Shown piece by piece: positions 32,930 through 42,417 of a stretch of DNA of 64,000 nucleotides. Under the pieces are notes generated by a model, which ran no database searches, was not told the DNA's origin, and worked only from the letters and a program-made list of their open reading frames with translations. The DNA is from Denitrovibrio acetiphilus DSM 12809 (lineage in GTDB: Bacteria > Chrysiogenota > Deferribacteres > Deferribacterales > Geovibrionaceae): contig NC_013943.1 of the NCBI RefSeq assembly GCF_000025725.1, forward strand, positions 806,001 to 870,000, given 5' to 3'. A program made the position numbers and the translations under genes. The first letter of the stretch is position 1. Each line of letters starts with the position of its first letter.

Positions 32930-34774
32930 ATGCTTAAATCTCCTTCGACACGTATCCTGATTGTTGTGATGTTCTTTTGGGCAACGGCTTGGGCTGAAGT
33001 CTCCTGCGCCTATCCAGTGAAGGTTTCTGATTCAAAAGTAAGTGTCAATATAGGTCTGTCTGTGGAGTATTACGAAGATAAAACTGCAACACTGACCCTT
33101 AAAGATGCCATCAGGCTTAATAATGAAAATCAGTTTCGTTCGTCTGTTAAGCTGCCTTTGAATTTTGGATATTCCAAAAGCACGTACTGGCTGTCTTTTT
33201 CTGTTATGGGGGATACTGCATCAATGTCAGGCTGGGTTTTGGATATTCCTTATGCTCCTCTTGATTATATCACGGTATATATCCCTAATGGAAAGGGGAG
33301 TTATGCGGAATTTCGCGGAGGGGACAAAGTCAGATTTAAAGACAGGCAGGTTGAGTACAAAAACGCAGTATTTATGCTCGGGCGTGATCTGCTCCCTTAT
33401 CAGGAATATTATATTAAAGTGTCGTCAGGTGGATCTCTAAATCTTCCGATTTTCCTTTGGACAGGAGCCGGTTTTACCCAGCATGTAAACATGGTGCAGA
33501 CAGGGATGGGGATATACTTTGGTGTCATGTTTGCTCTTCTGCTTTATAACGCTTACTTATATTTTTCGATACGGGACAAAGACTTCTTGTTTTGTATCTT
33601 GATTATACTTGTTTATTCAGTTGAACAGGCAAGCTACAGCGGTATGGCTGCGCAGTTTCTCTGGTCCGATTTGCCTTGGTGGTCAAATAACAGCCTTGTC
33701 TTTTTCTCTATTCTTTTGTTTTTATCTATTACTGTTTTTACAAAATCTTTTCTGAAGCTGAAAGAGTATTCCAAAACTTTAAACATCATAATGAAGTTAT
33801 ATATCAGCTATTATGTTGCGCTGTTTCCGGCTTTTTTTATTATGGGCTACAGGATTACAAGCATTGCAGCTGCAACAGTGGGTATATCACTTATTATTAT
33901 GGTCTTTCTTACTTCCCTCATTGTATATTCTAAAGGCTATAAGCCTGCCAGGTTTCTTCTGCTTGCATGGACTCTCTTTCTGTTAGGGCTTGGACTTATG
34001 CTTCTGAAGCTTCTGGGGATTCTTCCACCTGTTTTTATTACAGAGTATTCTGTGCAGATAGGTTTTACAGCTAATGCTGTACTTTTGTCATTTGCTCTTG
34101 CGGACAGAGTTAATATGTTGCGCAGAGATAAAGAAGAAGCACAAAAAGCAACTCTCAGTCAGCTTGAAATATCTGAACGGATAAAATCTGAATTTCTTGC
34201 TGAAACAGAGAAGCTTGTGGATGAACGCACAAAAGAGCTGGAAGAAGCTAATCAGAGGCTGGTTGAGCTTGCCTCTATTGATGTACTCACAGGGCTTTAT
34301 AACAGAAGGATTTTTAATGAAACTCTGCAAAAAGAATTCAGTAGGGCAAAAAGAACAGGTTCCCTTATCTCAATTATATTGATCGATATTGATTACTTTA
34401 AGAACTATAATGATTATTATGGACATCTCGAAGGTGATGCTTGCCTTGCTGAACTTGCTGACATCTTTACTAATTCCGTTAACAGGTCAACAGATACTAT
34501 AGCAAGATACGGTGGTGAGGAATTTGCTATTATTCTTTGTGATACCCGTCTTGACGGAGCATTAAAAGTTGCTGAAAGCATACGCTTTACTGTGGAGGAG
34601 TCCTGTATCCCTCACAAAATGTCACCGATAGGATATGTAACCGTTAGTTGCGGTATCGCAAGTATCACGCCTTTAATGCAGGATAAGCCTGAAGACCTTC
34701 TCAGCAAGGCAGATCAGGCTCTTTATAAAGCTAAGAGTTCCGGCAGAAACCAAGTTGTCACCAGCAGTTATTGA
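32930..34774 (+). CDS. 7TMR-DISM-type sensor diguanylate cyclase
   Basis: The 614-residue product has a signal peptide, an extracytoplasmic 7TMR-DISMED2-like beta domain (about residues 40-180, with STYWLSFSV), seven membrane helices (about 185-400), a coiled coil (about 400-440), and a GGDEF domain with GGEEF and an RxxD inhibitory site (RSTD, five residues earlier). The architecture is that of a carbohydrate- or cell-envelope-sensing cyclase. No strong SD precedes the ATG. The IS5 element inserted 33 bp upstream may have changed its expression. Confidence 0.9.
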   Translation: MLKSPSTRILIVVMFFWATAWAEVSCAYPVKVSDSKVSVNIGLSVEYYEDKTATLTLKDAIRLNNENQFRSSVKLPLNFGYSKSTYWLSFSVMGDTASMSGWVLDIPYAPLDYITVYIPNGKGSYAEFRGGDKVRFKDRQVEYKNAVFMLGRDLLPYQEYYIKVSSGGSLNLPIFLWTGAGFTQHVNMVQTGMGIYFGVMFALLLYNAYLYFSIRDKDFLFCILIILVYSVEQASYSGMAAQFLWSDLPWWSNNSLVFFSILLFLSITVFTKSFLKLKEYSKTLNIIMKLYISYYVALFPAFFIMGYRITSIAAATVGISLIIMVFLTSLIVYSKGYKPARFLLLAWTLFLLGLGLMLLKLLGILPPVFITEYSVQIGFTANAVLLSFALADRVNMLRRDKEEAQKATLSQLEISERIKSEFLAETEKLVDERTKELEEANQRLVELASIDVLTGLYNRRIFNETLQKEFSRAKRTGSLISIILIDIDYFKNYNDYYGHLEGDACLAELADIFTNSVNRSTDTIARYGGEEFAIILCDTRLDGALKVAESIRFTVEESCIPHKMSPIGYVTVSCGIASITPLMQDKPEDLLSKADQALYKAKSSGRNQVVTSSY

Positions 34775-35541
34775 GCTCTGAAAAACATTTCGTATAACGT
34801 AAGAAATATCTCCACAACAATAAGGATTACAATATACCACTCAACACGTAGAGAGTGGGATTTGTTGATAAGCTCAAGCTGTGTTTCCGCAGTTACAGAT
34901 ATGAGCTCAAGTTTTTTTTGCAGTGCAGAGTTTCTTTCTGATATTTCAAATTCATCTTTCAGTTTCAAATAGAATTTCTCCAGTTCTGGGTGGTCCCATA
35001 GCACCTCTGGTTTCTCACTTACTTCCACACGCCCCACAAGCATCTGCTGAATGAGCAGGGTGGCTCCTATCCGGTGGATTATCTCTTTTGAGCGTATTTT
35101 TTCGTTGTATCCTTTCATCAATCTGCGGGCAAGAGGTTCAATCTCTGTAAATACGCCGGACATTGCTGTTTCGTACCTTTCCAGCATCACGCTTTTCGCC
35201 ATGATGTCAGACATTACAAGCACTCTTTCCCATGTGAGATCTTTGAGTGTGATGTGGTCGCCCGTTATATTGTCTTCGGCTGCATGAAGCTGTATTTGTA
35301 TTGTTTCATCAATTTTAGGTGAAACGGGTGTTTCCATATGTGGCGCTATAACATCCATAGCTCCCTGAAACTCTGTTTCGTTCAGTCCGATTGTAACCAC
35401 TACTCCAAAGCGAAACGCAACGACCCATTGGTTTTTTCCTACAAGAAAGCTTGAAGGCAGATAGGACATTCTCTGACCAAGATCAATCCTTTTTGTCAGA
35501 ATTTTTTCACTGACATATGTTGCTGTCATGGACAAGTTCAT
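34768..35541 (-). CDS. RMD1/YagE (DUF155) family protein
   Basis: The 257-residue product has the family layout: an N-terminal alpha/beta half, a conserved central helix (AKSVMLERYETAMSGVFTEIEPLA), a Glu/Leu-rich region, and one C-terminal membrane helix (WYIVILIVVEIFLTLYEMFF). Fungal RMD1 proteins act in mitochondrial or meiotic processes; the bacterial role is not established. It overlaps the end of the convergent cyclase gene by 7 nt. Confidence 0.75.
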   Translation of the reverse strand: MNLSMTATYVSEKILTKRIDLGQRMSYLPSSFLVGKNQWVVAFRFGVVVTIGLNETEFQGAMDVIAPHMETPVSPKIDETIQIQLHAAEDNITGDHITLKDLTWERVLVMSDIMAKSVMLERYETAMSGVFTEIEPLARRLMKGYNEKIRSKEIIHRIGATLLIQQMLVGRVEVSEKPEVLWDHPELEKFYLKLKDEFEISERNSALQKKLELISVTAETQLELINKSHSLRVEWYIVILIVVEIFLTLYEMFFRAQ

Positions 35542-35691
35542 ATTTAAACCTCTTTAAGATATGTAAGGATATCCCTTTTTTCAGAGAAATCAATTTAAGC
35601 TTAAGACCGGATTTTGCCCAATCAGCAGCATAGAAAGCACAAAGGCAGCTGATGTTGAGGAATTAGTTTTTTTGTATAACCTGATAGGCGC

Positions 35692-36450
35692 TTATTCGGA
35701 ATACCGTTTCAGCATATTCCCGCCGATAAGAAAGGCTATGATAGTCAGTGCACAAAGTACAAAAAACGATGTTAACGCATTACCCGAAAGGGACTCTGCG
35801 CGCATCAGGATATTTGTATGGCTCAGAGGCATGATGTAAACAACCCATTGCACAGCCTTTGGCAGATAATCCACAGGGTAAAATGTGCCGGAAAAGAAAG
35901 CCATAGGCATGATGATGAAGTTTACTATCAGAGCGTTTGACTCCAGATCTTTTATTAAGAGTCCGGTTATGACACCCACTCCGGCGAAAAAACTCATGTT
36001 AAGAACGAGTGCTATAAAAGACATCCATGTAAAAGGGAATGCTCCGAACATTAGAAACCCTGCCCCCATTATAAATATCACAGCAACGAAACCACGCACA
36101 ATTCCTGAAAGCACAAGCCCGCCCATCACAGATAAACTGCTGACAGGTGATGTTATGATAGTCTGAAAACTTCCAGAGTGAAGCCTGCCGATACTTACAG
36201 AGGTCATAACAAGGTTGTATGAGTTATTCATGGAGCTCATGCATATTATCCCCTGAAGAAGAAATGTGGTATATTCCATACCGCCGACATCAATCCTGGA
36301 GCCGAGCCCCAGACCGAATGCTGCCAGATATACCACGGGGGAAAAGAGACTGTAGAAAACATATCCGAAGCGAAAGAGTTTGCTCTTCAGCAGCAGCAGT
36401 TCTCTGTAGAAAACCGCATAAGTACCAGATAAAACAGTTGTCACGGGCAA
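35692..36450 (-). CDS. ABC-2 type exporter permease
   Basis: The 252-residue product has six membrane helices and the ABC-2 pattern. The periplasmic region between helices is short, as in DrrB-type two-gene exporters, and there is no large external domain. It overlaps its ATPase by 10 nt, and that gene overlaps the haem-importer ATPase by 4 nt, so it is the end of the haem operon. A haem or tetrapyrrole export (detoxification) role is an inference. Confidence 0.85.
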   Translation of the reverse strand: MPVTTVLSGTYAVFYRELLLLKSKLFRFGYVFYSLFSPVVYLAAFGLGLGSRIDVGGMEYTTFLLQGIICMSSMNNSYNLVMTSVSIGRLHSGSFQTIITSPVSSLSVMGGLVLSGIVRGFVAVIFIMGAGFLMFGAFPFTWMSFIALVLNMSFFAGVGVITGLLIKDLESNALIVNFIIMPMAFFSGTFYPVDYLPKAVQWVVYIMPLSHTNILMRAESLSGNALTSFFVLCALTIIAFLIGGNMLKRYSE

Positions 36451-37277
36451 TCCTCCTTCATGTCCAGAAGAACATCCTCAAGCCTTGGTTTGTGGATGCT
36501 GTAATCATTTATGTTGTGCTTTTTAACATATTGAATCAGCTCTGCATCAGACGGGAACATTTTAGTCACTTGCGCCCTGCCTAAAGCCATGTCAACAGCA
36601 AGGGAGCCAGCCTGTTCAACCAGTTTCGCCGGGCTGCCGGTTTTAACCAGTTTGCCTTTCTGCATGAGCGCAACACGTCCGCATAATTGCTCAGCTTCGT
36701 CAGTATAGTGGGTTGTGAGCAGGACTGACTTACCTGATTCTTTAATATGTCTGATCATCTGCCAGATATCTTTTCTGATAGACGGATCGAGCCCGATCGT
36801 CGGTTCATCCATGAATATAAGCTTAGGGTCACCCAGCATAACTCTTGTGAGCATTACACGTCTCTTCTGCCCGCCGGAGAGGTCAGAAACGCGTTCTTTT
36901 GCTTTTTCAGCAATCCCGAACTGGCTCAGTACGTCTGCCACTCGTTTTTTTGCGTTTTCTACTTTATGCAGTTTGGCATAAATATATAAATTGTCCTGAA
37001 CACACAGCTCATTGTCAAGATTGATCTCCTGCGGGACAATAGCTATCTGCTCTCTGGCAAAGAAGTTGTTTGTAAAGATATTTACACCCAGCATTTTTGC
37101 CGACCCGCTATCCGGTTTGGTTAATGTTGACAACATCTTAATAACTGTTGTTTTACCTGCTCCGTTTTCACCCAGCAGACCGAAAATCTCTCCTGTGTGA
37201 ATATGAAAGCTGACACCGTCCACAGCCTTTATCTTTTTATAAGTTTTTTTAAGGTGGTCAGCACGCAGCAGTATCAT
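36441..37277 (-). CDS. ABC exporter ATPase (DrrA-like)
   Basis: The 278-residue product has Walker A GENGAGKT, signature LSGGQ, Walker B LIFMDEPTIGLDP and the switch His in LLTTHYTDEAE. It powers the neighbouring permease. It is translationally coupled to hutD (ATGA overlap), linking an exporter to the importer operon. Confidence 0.9.
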   Translation of the reverse strand: MILLRADHLKKTYKKIKAVDGVSFHIHTGEIFGLLGENGAGKTTVIKMLSTLTKPDSGSAKMLGVNIFTNNFFAREQIAIVPQEINLDNELCVQDNLYIYAKLHKVENAKKRVADVLSQFGIAEKAKERVSDLSGGQKRRVMLTRVMLGDPKLIFMDEPTIGLDPSIRKDIWQMIRHIKESGKSVLLTTHYTDEAEQLCGRVALMQKGKLVKTGSPAKLVEQAGSLAVDMALGRAQVTKMFPSDAELIQYVKKHNINDYSIHKPRLEDVLLDMKEDCP

Positions 37278-38050
37278 GCCACACCCATAGGGACAGCAAC
37301 ACGGTTATTGTTGACGTCTAGTACTGTTGAGCGGACATTGAAGATGCCCGAAATATTTTCTTCGGTCATTACTTCCTGCGGTGTGCCGTCTTTACACACA
37401 GTTCCATCTTTAAGTGCGATTATCCTGTGGCTGAAGCGGGAAGCGAGATTAAGATCGTGCAGAACCATAATTACTGTCAGACCGCATTCTCTGTTTAGCT
37501 TTTCGAGGAGCTCCAGCACCTCAAACTGGTGATGTACGTCCAGATAGGTTGTCGGTTCATCCAGAAGCAGTGTTTTAGGCTGCTGTGCAAGAGCCATAGC
37601 TATCCATGCCCTCTGGCGTTCGCCACCGGAAAGCTGCCCGAGTCTTTTAAACCGCTTATCTTTGAGCCCTGTTGATTCAATAGCCCAGTCGACGGTGTCT
37701 CTGTCTGTTTTATCAAACTTACTCATCAGCTTTTTATGAGGGTTTCTGCCATAGGAAACCAGACAGTGAACAGGTGTGTCCATCGGTGCTGTCGGTGCCT
37801 GAGGAAGTATCCCCATGTTGCAAGCTATCTCCTGTGCGGAGTAGCTGTCTATCGTTTTATCATTTATATAAACTTTTCCGCTGAAAGGTTTTATCAATCT
37901 ACCCATAGTCTTTAAAAGGGTTGATTTGCCCGAACCGTTCGGACCGATGACAGAAGTTATATTTGATTGACCGAAGCTGATTGAAATATTTTTAATTATC
38001 GGTTTTTTATTATATCCGGATATCAGGTTTTCACATGAAAAGTATTTCAT
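37274..38050 (-). CDS. hutD: Haem importer ATPase
   Basis: The 258-residue product belongs to the FepC/BtuD/HmuV type: Walker A GPNGSGKST, signature QLSGGERQRAWIAMALAQQ, Walker B LLLDEPTTYLD and switch His in MVLHDLNLAS. It energises the HutC permease. It could serve siderophores, but the operon with HutW and HutX makes haem most likely. Confidence 0.85.
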   Translation of the reverse strand: MKYFSCENLISGYNKKPIIKNISISFGQSNITSVIGPNGSGKSTLLKTMGRLIKPFSGKVYINDKTIDSYSAQEIACNMGILPQAPTAPMDTPVHCLVSYGRNPHKKLMSKFDKTDRDTVDWAIESTGLKDKRFKRLGQLSGGERQRAWIAMALAQQPKTLLLDEPTTYLDVHHQFEVLELLEKLNRECGLTVIMVLHDLNLASRFSHRIIALKDGTVCKDGTPQEVMTEENISGIFNVRSTVLDVNNNRVAVPMGVA

Positions 38051-39048
38051 TTCCGCACCCTCCTATTCAGCAGATACAGAAAGAAAGGAGCTCCGGCGAA
38101 TGCCATTATTACACCCACAGGCAGCTCATAGGGGCTGAAAAGAGTTCTCGCCACGGTATCTGCGATTATAACTGTCAAAGCTCCGAATACAGCGCTGAGC
38201 GGTATGAGTATCCTGTTGTCAGAGCCGACCATAAGCCTTGTTATGTGGGGGATTATGAGCCCGACAAAGCCGAGCATCCCCGCAACACTCACAGCAGAGG
38301 CTGCAAGCATTGTGGCTAGTATGACCATAAAGAGCTTCGACTTCTCCACGCTCATCCCCAGCCCTTTTGCCACATCGTCACCCAGAGCCAGTATATTCAG
38401 GTATTTTCCGCATACGAATGCTCCCAGTACGCCTATCACAGAGTAGGGGAGTATCATTTGGACATGGTTCCAGCTTCTGCCATTTAAGGCGCCAGCCATC
38501 CAGCTCAGAGTCCCCTGAACCTTGTCGCTCTGGAGCACCATAAGCGCTGTCATAAAAGCGCCAAGAAAGGCTGAAATGGCAACTCCGGCGAGAATAAGCC
38601 TCAGCGGGTGTGCTCCGTTTTCATAGGCAAGCATATATATTAATGCAGCTGTGCCCATAGCCCCCAGAAAAGCCGCAAAGGGAACGAGGTGACTTACCGC
38701 CGGATAAAGTATCATAACAAACATCGCAGAAAGTCCTGCGCCGGAGGAAATGCCTATTATACCCGGATCTGCCAGCGGGTTTTTGAGTATCGACTGGAGT
38801 ATTGCACCGGAAAGCGCAAGGTTTATGCCCACTAGTCCGCCGACTATTATTCTGGGGATACGGATGTTCATTACAACATGATAGAGTCCGCCTGTTTCAA
38901 CTCCTGAAAACACCCTTACAAAGTCGTCAAATGCAATATTAACTGTTCCTGACATGACACTGTAGGTAAACCCGGCAACAAGGAGAGTTAGCCCTGCCGC
39001 TGTGGTGATGGTTCTCTTGGTATTTTCTGTCATGCTTATTGTGCTCAC
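38047..39048 (-). CDS. hutC: FecCD-family haem importer permease
   Basis: The 333-residue product has about nine to ten helices and the FecCD signatures: LSGAILQSILKNPLADPGIIGISSGA near the N-terminus and AGMLGFVGLIIPHITRLMVGSDNR near residue 255. It overlaps hutB and hutD by 4 nt each. Confidence 0.88.
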   Translation of the reverse strand: MSTISMTENTKRTITTAAGLTLLVAGFTYSVMSGTVNIAFDDFVRVFSGVETGGLYHVVMNIRIPRIIVGGLVGINLALSGAILQSILKNPLADPGIIGISSGAGLSAMFVMILYPAVSHLVPFAAFLGAMGTAALIYMLAYENGAHPLRLILAGVAISAFLGAFMTALMVLQSDKVQGTLSWMAGALNGRSWNHVQMILPYSVIGVLGAFVCGKYLNILALGDDVAKGLGMSVEKSKLFMVILATMLAASAVSVAGMLGFVGLIIPHITRLMVGSDNRILIPLSAVFGALTVIIADTVARTLFSPYELPVGVIMAFAGAPFFLYLLNRRVRK

Positions 39049-39968
39049 TTTATTATATCTCCGTACATAAGCTCGGAAAGTTCTGCAACGGCTTCCCCAG
39101 TGCGTACAGTTGGGTTAACTCCGTATGTTGCAAAAGGGAGCTTAATTGTGTGCCCCTGCTGCACCGCACGCAGAGACTGCCATGCGGGGTGCTGGAGAAG
39201 GCTTTTGTCTTCTGAAGGTGTCATCAGGTCTTCATGGGTGATGATGAATATTATGTCAGGATCCTGTATCAGCGTATACTCAAGGCTTACAGGTACGAAT
39301 CCCTTAAACATCCCCCCTTTTGATTTCTCTTTTGAATCTTTTGCGATGTTGATGCCGCCTGCCAGCTCAAGCATCTGCCCGACAAAACTGTCCGGCATTG
39401 CCATGCTGAAGCTTTCAGTGGAGCCGAAGAGCACGAGAGCTTTCTTTTTATTAAGCCCTGCTGTTGCCTTTTCTACTGCTTCAAGCTTTGTATTTATCTT
39501 TTCCCATGACAATTTTGCTGCATCAGAATTTCCTGCTATTTTGCCGAATATTTCCATATGGTGTTTTATGTCGCTGACATTCTGGATAGTGAAGATTGCC
39601 ATTTTGACTCCGGCGGATTCAAGGCTGCCGCGTATCCCTACGTGATAAGGGAAATTCAGACCTATAACGAGATCCGGCTGCATGGTGACTATCTTTTCTA
39701 TATCCGGAGAGTCTACTCTGCCCATACTCGGAAGATGTTTCACTTTTTCTTTAATATAGCCGGGCATAGTGCTGCTTTCAGCGTATGCTGCGGGAGTTCC
39801 GCCGGCTGCTATGAAAAGCTCAAGGTTAGAGCTATTCAGCACGATTACTTTTTCTGGTGTTTTTTCCAGTGTAATGGTTTTGCCTGTGTCATCTGTGAAG
39901 CTTATCTGCGCAGAAACCTGCACAGCCAGAAGCATCATCAGGGAAGCAAGGAGTGTTATGATCCGCAT
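39045..39968 (-). CDS. hutB: Periplasmic haem-binding protein
   Basis: The 307-residue product has a signal peptide ending VSAQ and the cobalamin/iron class III binding fold. Two lobes are visible (KVIVLNSSNLELFIAAGG; DPDIIFIITHEDLM) joined by a long helix (HHMEIFGKIAGNSDAAK). It delivers haem to HutC. The stop overlaps hutC by 4 nt and the start overlaps hutX by 13 nt. Confidence 0.85.
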   Translation of the reverse strand: MRIITLLASLMMLLAVQVSAQISFTDDTGKTITLEKTPEKVIVLNSSNLELFIAAGGTPAAYAESSTMPGYIKEKVKHLPSMGRVDSPDIEKIVTMQPDLVIGLNFPYHVGIRGSLESAGVKMAIFTIQNVSDIKHHMEIFGKIAGNSDAAKLSWEKINTKLEAVEKATAGLNKKKALVLFGSTESFSMAMPDSFVGQMLELAGGINIAKDSKEKSKGGMFKGFVPVSLEYTLIQDPDIIFIITHEDLMTPSEDKSLLQHPAWQSLRAVQQGHTIKLPFATYGVNPTVRTGEAVAELSELMYGDIIK

Positions 39969-40453
39969 TCTGCATACCTCTTTTTCAGTTCCATAAATTT
40001 TTCGCGCTGCTCGGGCTTGATCTCGCCTTTTTCGTCTCTGCCAAGATAAAATTTGATACCCGCATCCCCCTGCTGGTCGTATATCTGAATGGAGTGACTC
40101 TCTTTACCCATGAATGGTCTGCTCACGAAGTATATCCCGTCAAATTTATCAGCTATGAGATGTCCACCCACTGGATTTCCTTTTTCATGCAGGTTGAAAA
40201 AGCCATGGGAATGTTTCCCCTTTGGCAATGTCCCTTTTACTTCAAAGATAACGCTGCCGTTAGTCACTATCATCATGATGTCCCCCCAGCCGGAGACAGT
40301 CTCCACAATGTCATCAAAAGCGTCTACAGGAGCGTATGATGCTTCTTCCGGTATGGCTTTTAGTATATCTCTTTCAGGTACATTCAGTTTTTTTGCCGCA
40401 GAGTAGGTTGCAGCTCCTTTATTTTCTTTTAGATAATTTATTATATTTTCCAT
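39956..40453 (-). CDS. hutX: Cytosolic haem carrier HutX
   Basis: The 165-residue product matches the HutX/ChuX haem-chaperone family: a small helical N-terminus (DYL-type repeat ATYSAAKKLNVPERDILKAIP) and a split-barrel-like core with GSVIFEVKGTLPKGKHSHGFFNLH. It shuttles imported haem to HutW or other enzymes. Confidence 0.85.
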   Translation of the reverse strand: MENIINYLKENKGAATYSAAKKLNVPERDILKAIPEEASYAPVDAFDDIVETVSGWGDIMMIVTNGSVIFEVKGTLPKGKHSHGFFNLHEKGNPVGGHLIADKFDGIYFVSRPFMGKESHSIQIYDQQGDAGIKFYLGRDEKGEIKPEQREKFMELKKRYAECGS

Positions 40454-40471
40454 TGTTCACCTGTTCATTTT

Positions 40472-41866
40472 TTAGTTTTGTGCCGATATTCTGGCAGTTT
40501 GCGGTATATATTCCTTGTCTGTCGCCAGTGAAATGACGTCGATCATAGCCTGTGCCATGTTTACATACCAGAACTGCCCCTCAGGTGTCAGCTTCATGAG
40601 ATTTTCTCTGACAGTGACCAGTCCTCTCTCCTGCCAGGAGTTTACTAAAGGCTCGAGGAGGGATCGCATGTCTGTTCCGGCGGCTCTGTTTAAGGTGTCG
40701 AACCTAAGGTGACCACAATCGGTCTGGCTGACTATCATGTTGAAGAGTCTGCTGTTTTCTGTTGTGCGTGTCATACCCATGAGCGGTTTGATGCCGTTCA
40801 TCACCATGTTTATGTATGGAGTCAGTGACGGGTGGGTGAAATATCCGCAAGAGGCTGTTCTCCCGCCTGCACCCGCGCCGTACGCATGCATAACACACCC
40901 CTCTTTGGACATGCGGTTATACAAGCTTCTGTCTCTTGTGCCTCTTGTCCAGTGAGACATCGAAGCCTGGGTATAGGCAAGGTTCTGCATCATCTTATAT
41001 GCCTTTATATGGTATATCGCCTGTTCCTTTGTGGAGGGGACTGTCGGCAGGCTGCCGCTCTTGACCTTTTTATCCAGTCTGCTGTCGTCAAAGACATTAA
41101 GCTGATAAAGAGCCATGCCGTCCACGCCGAGCTCGTCTGCTATAAGGATATCTTCCATAAAGTCTTTTTCGGACTGATACGGCAGACCATACATGAGGTC
41201 GATAGATACTGCTGCGTGATTATATTTCTTCATCTCTTCAATCTTTCTGGCGACTACATCGCCATCGTCCACACGCCCTATAACTTTTCTGGCGGCACTG
41301 TTAAATGACTGAACACCAAGAGAAAATCTGTTTACTCCGGCATTCAGACATGTTTCTATCTTATCTTTGGTAAATTCGAAAGTCCTTGTTTCAAAAGTGA
41401 ATTCACAGTCATTCGCAATCGGTATATACTGATTAATTGCATCAAGAATACGCTCAATCTGGCTGTTATGCAGAGCACCCGGAGTTCCACCGCCGATGTA
41501 TACTGCATTTACGTTGCCTTTGCCGAAGAGTGGGAGTTCTGCGCTGAGTTTTAACTCTTTTACAAGGGTTTCTGTGAAGCTTTCCATCATGTCGTCTTTT
41601 GCCAGATTTTTAAAGAACCCACAGTAAGCACAGCGGGTTTGGCAGAAGGGGATGTTGATGTAGACCGCTTTTGGTACAAAAGAGGGTGAAGAGGTTTCAA
41701 ATTTCCATACAGATTGGGTTTCTTCGGGGCGGATAGGCGCACCTTTGCCTCCGGCATGTACCACACGCTTACGGTCGTATCCTCTGGTCAGTCCATCCTC
41801 ATTTTCATTTCCGAAGATCAGCTGTCTGGTCTCCGAATCAATTTCCATATGCCAGTTCAGGTTCAT
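40472..41866 (-). CDS. hutW: Anaerobic haem-degrading radical SAM enzyme
   Basis: The start at 41866 is fixed by an ATGA overlap with the flavodoxin gene and GAGGG upstream; a start 17 codons earlier would run into that gene. The 464-residue product has the radical SAM motif CQTRCAYC, the HemN-like core (VYIGGGTPGALH, RFSLGVQSFN, DLMYGLPYQ) and a HutW/ChuW-type C-terminus. ChuW opens the haem ring without oxygen, using SAM, and releases iron and a tetrapyrrole (anaerobilin). The enzyme fits an anaerobe. Confidence 0.88.
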   Translation of the reverse strand: MNLNWHMEIDSETRQLIFGNENEDGLTRGYDRKRVVHAGGKGAPIRPEETQSVWKFETSSPSFVPKAVYINIPFCQTRCAYCGFFKNLAKDDMMESFTETLVKELKLSAELPLFGKGNVNAVYIGGGTPGALHNSQIERILDAINQYIPIANDCEFTFETRTFEFTKDKIETCLNAGVNRFSLGVQSFNSAARKVIGRVDDGDVVARKIEEMKKYNHAAVSIDLMYGLPYQSEKDFMEDILIADELGVDGMALYQLNVFDDSRLDKKVKSGSLPTVPSTKEQAIYHIKAYKMMQNLAYTQASMSHWTRGTRDRSLYNRMSKEGCVMHAYGAGAGGRTASCGYFTHPSLTPYINMVMNGIKPLMGMTRTTENSRLFNMIVSQTDCGHLRFDTLNRAAGTDMRSLLEPLVNSWQERGLVTVRENLMKLTPEGQFWYVNMAQAMIDVISLATDKEYIPQTARISAQN

Positions 41867-42417
41867 TTTATCCCTCTGTTTATCTTTGCAATGAGTTTTT
41901 CGGCAAAGTCCCAGCATTCTGTTTTATTCATTGTTGTGCGCGGACTTTTCCGCTTTTTTAATTCTTCGGGTGAAAGGTTAAGTATGGTATAAAACTTATT
42001 TAGTCCTTCTTTATCTTCGTCCGTCATCCTGCTGTGAACCATTTCTCCGTGGAGCATTGTTCCGCCGATGCATTTACTGCCGAGCTCGCATGCGTATTTT
42101 GTCAGCATGGTTATTCCGCCTACTGCTTTCCCGTTCATAAGAACAGGCTCTGTTTGCATAGCTACTCCGAAAATTGCGGAATGTGTTGCAGACAAAGAGG
42201 AAACGTTCTCTGTGATGAAGCTTTCCATCTCCGGCAGAAACTTATGGCTGTAAATGCCGGAACCGAGGAGCACAAGGTCGTGCCCCCCGGTTAGCTCGGC
42301 ATTATTTACATTTACAGCGTCGGCAGAAAAACCTTCTGCTGAGAATCTTTGGGCTATCCATTCAGATATTTCTCCGGTAGAGCCGTATCTGCTGGCGTAA
42401 ATAATTGCTATTTTCAT
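41863..42417 (-). CDS. Flavodoxin-fold protein of the haem operon
   Basis: The 184-residue product starts with the FMN-binding loop YASRYGSTGEI and has the flavodoxin fold GHDLVLLGSGIYSHKF. It resembles menaquinone-dependent protoporphyrinogen dehydrogenase (HemG)-type flavodoxins. Directly before hutW it is probably the electron donor for radical SAM cleavage or for reduction of the opened tetrapyrrole. It begins right after the receptor stop codon. Confidence 0.82.
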   Translation of the reverse strand: MKIAIIYASRYGSTGEISEWIAQRFSAEGFSADAVNVNNAELTGGHDLVLLGSGIYSHKFLPEMESFITENVSSLSATHSAIFGVAMQTEPVLMNGKAVGGITMLTKYACELGSKCIGGTMLHGEMVHSRMTDEDKEGLNKFYTILNLSPEELKKRKSPRTTMNKTECWDFAEKLIAKINRGIK

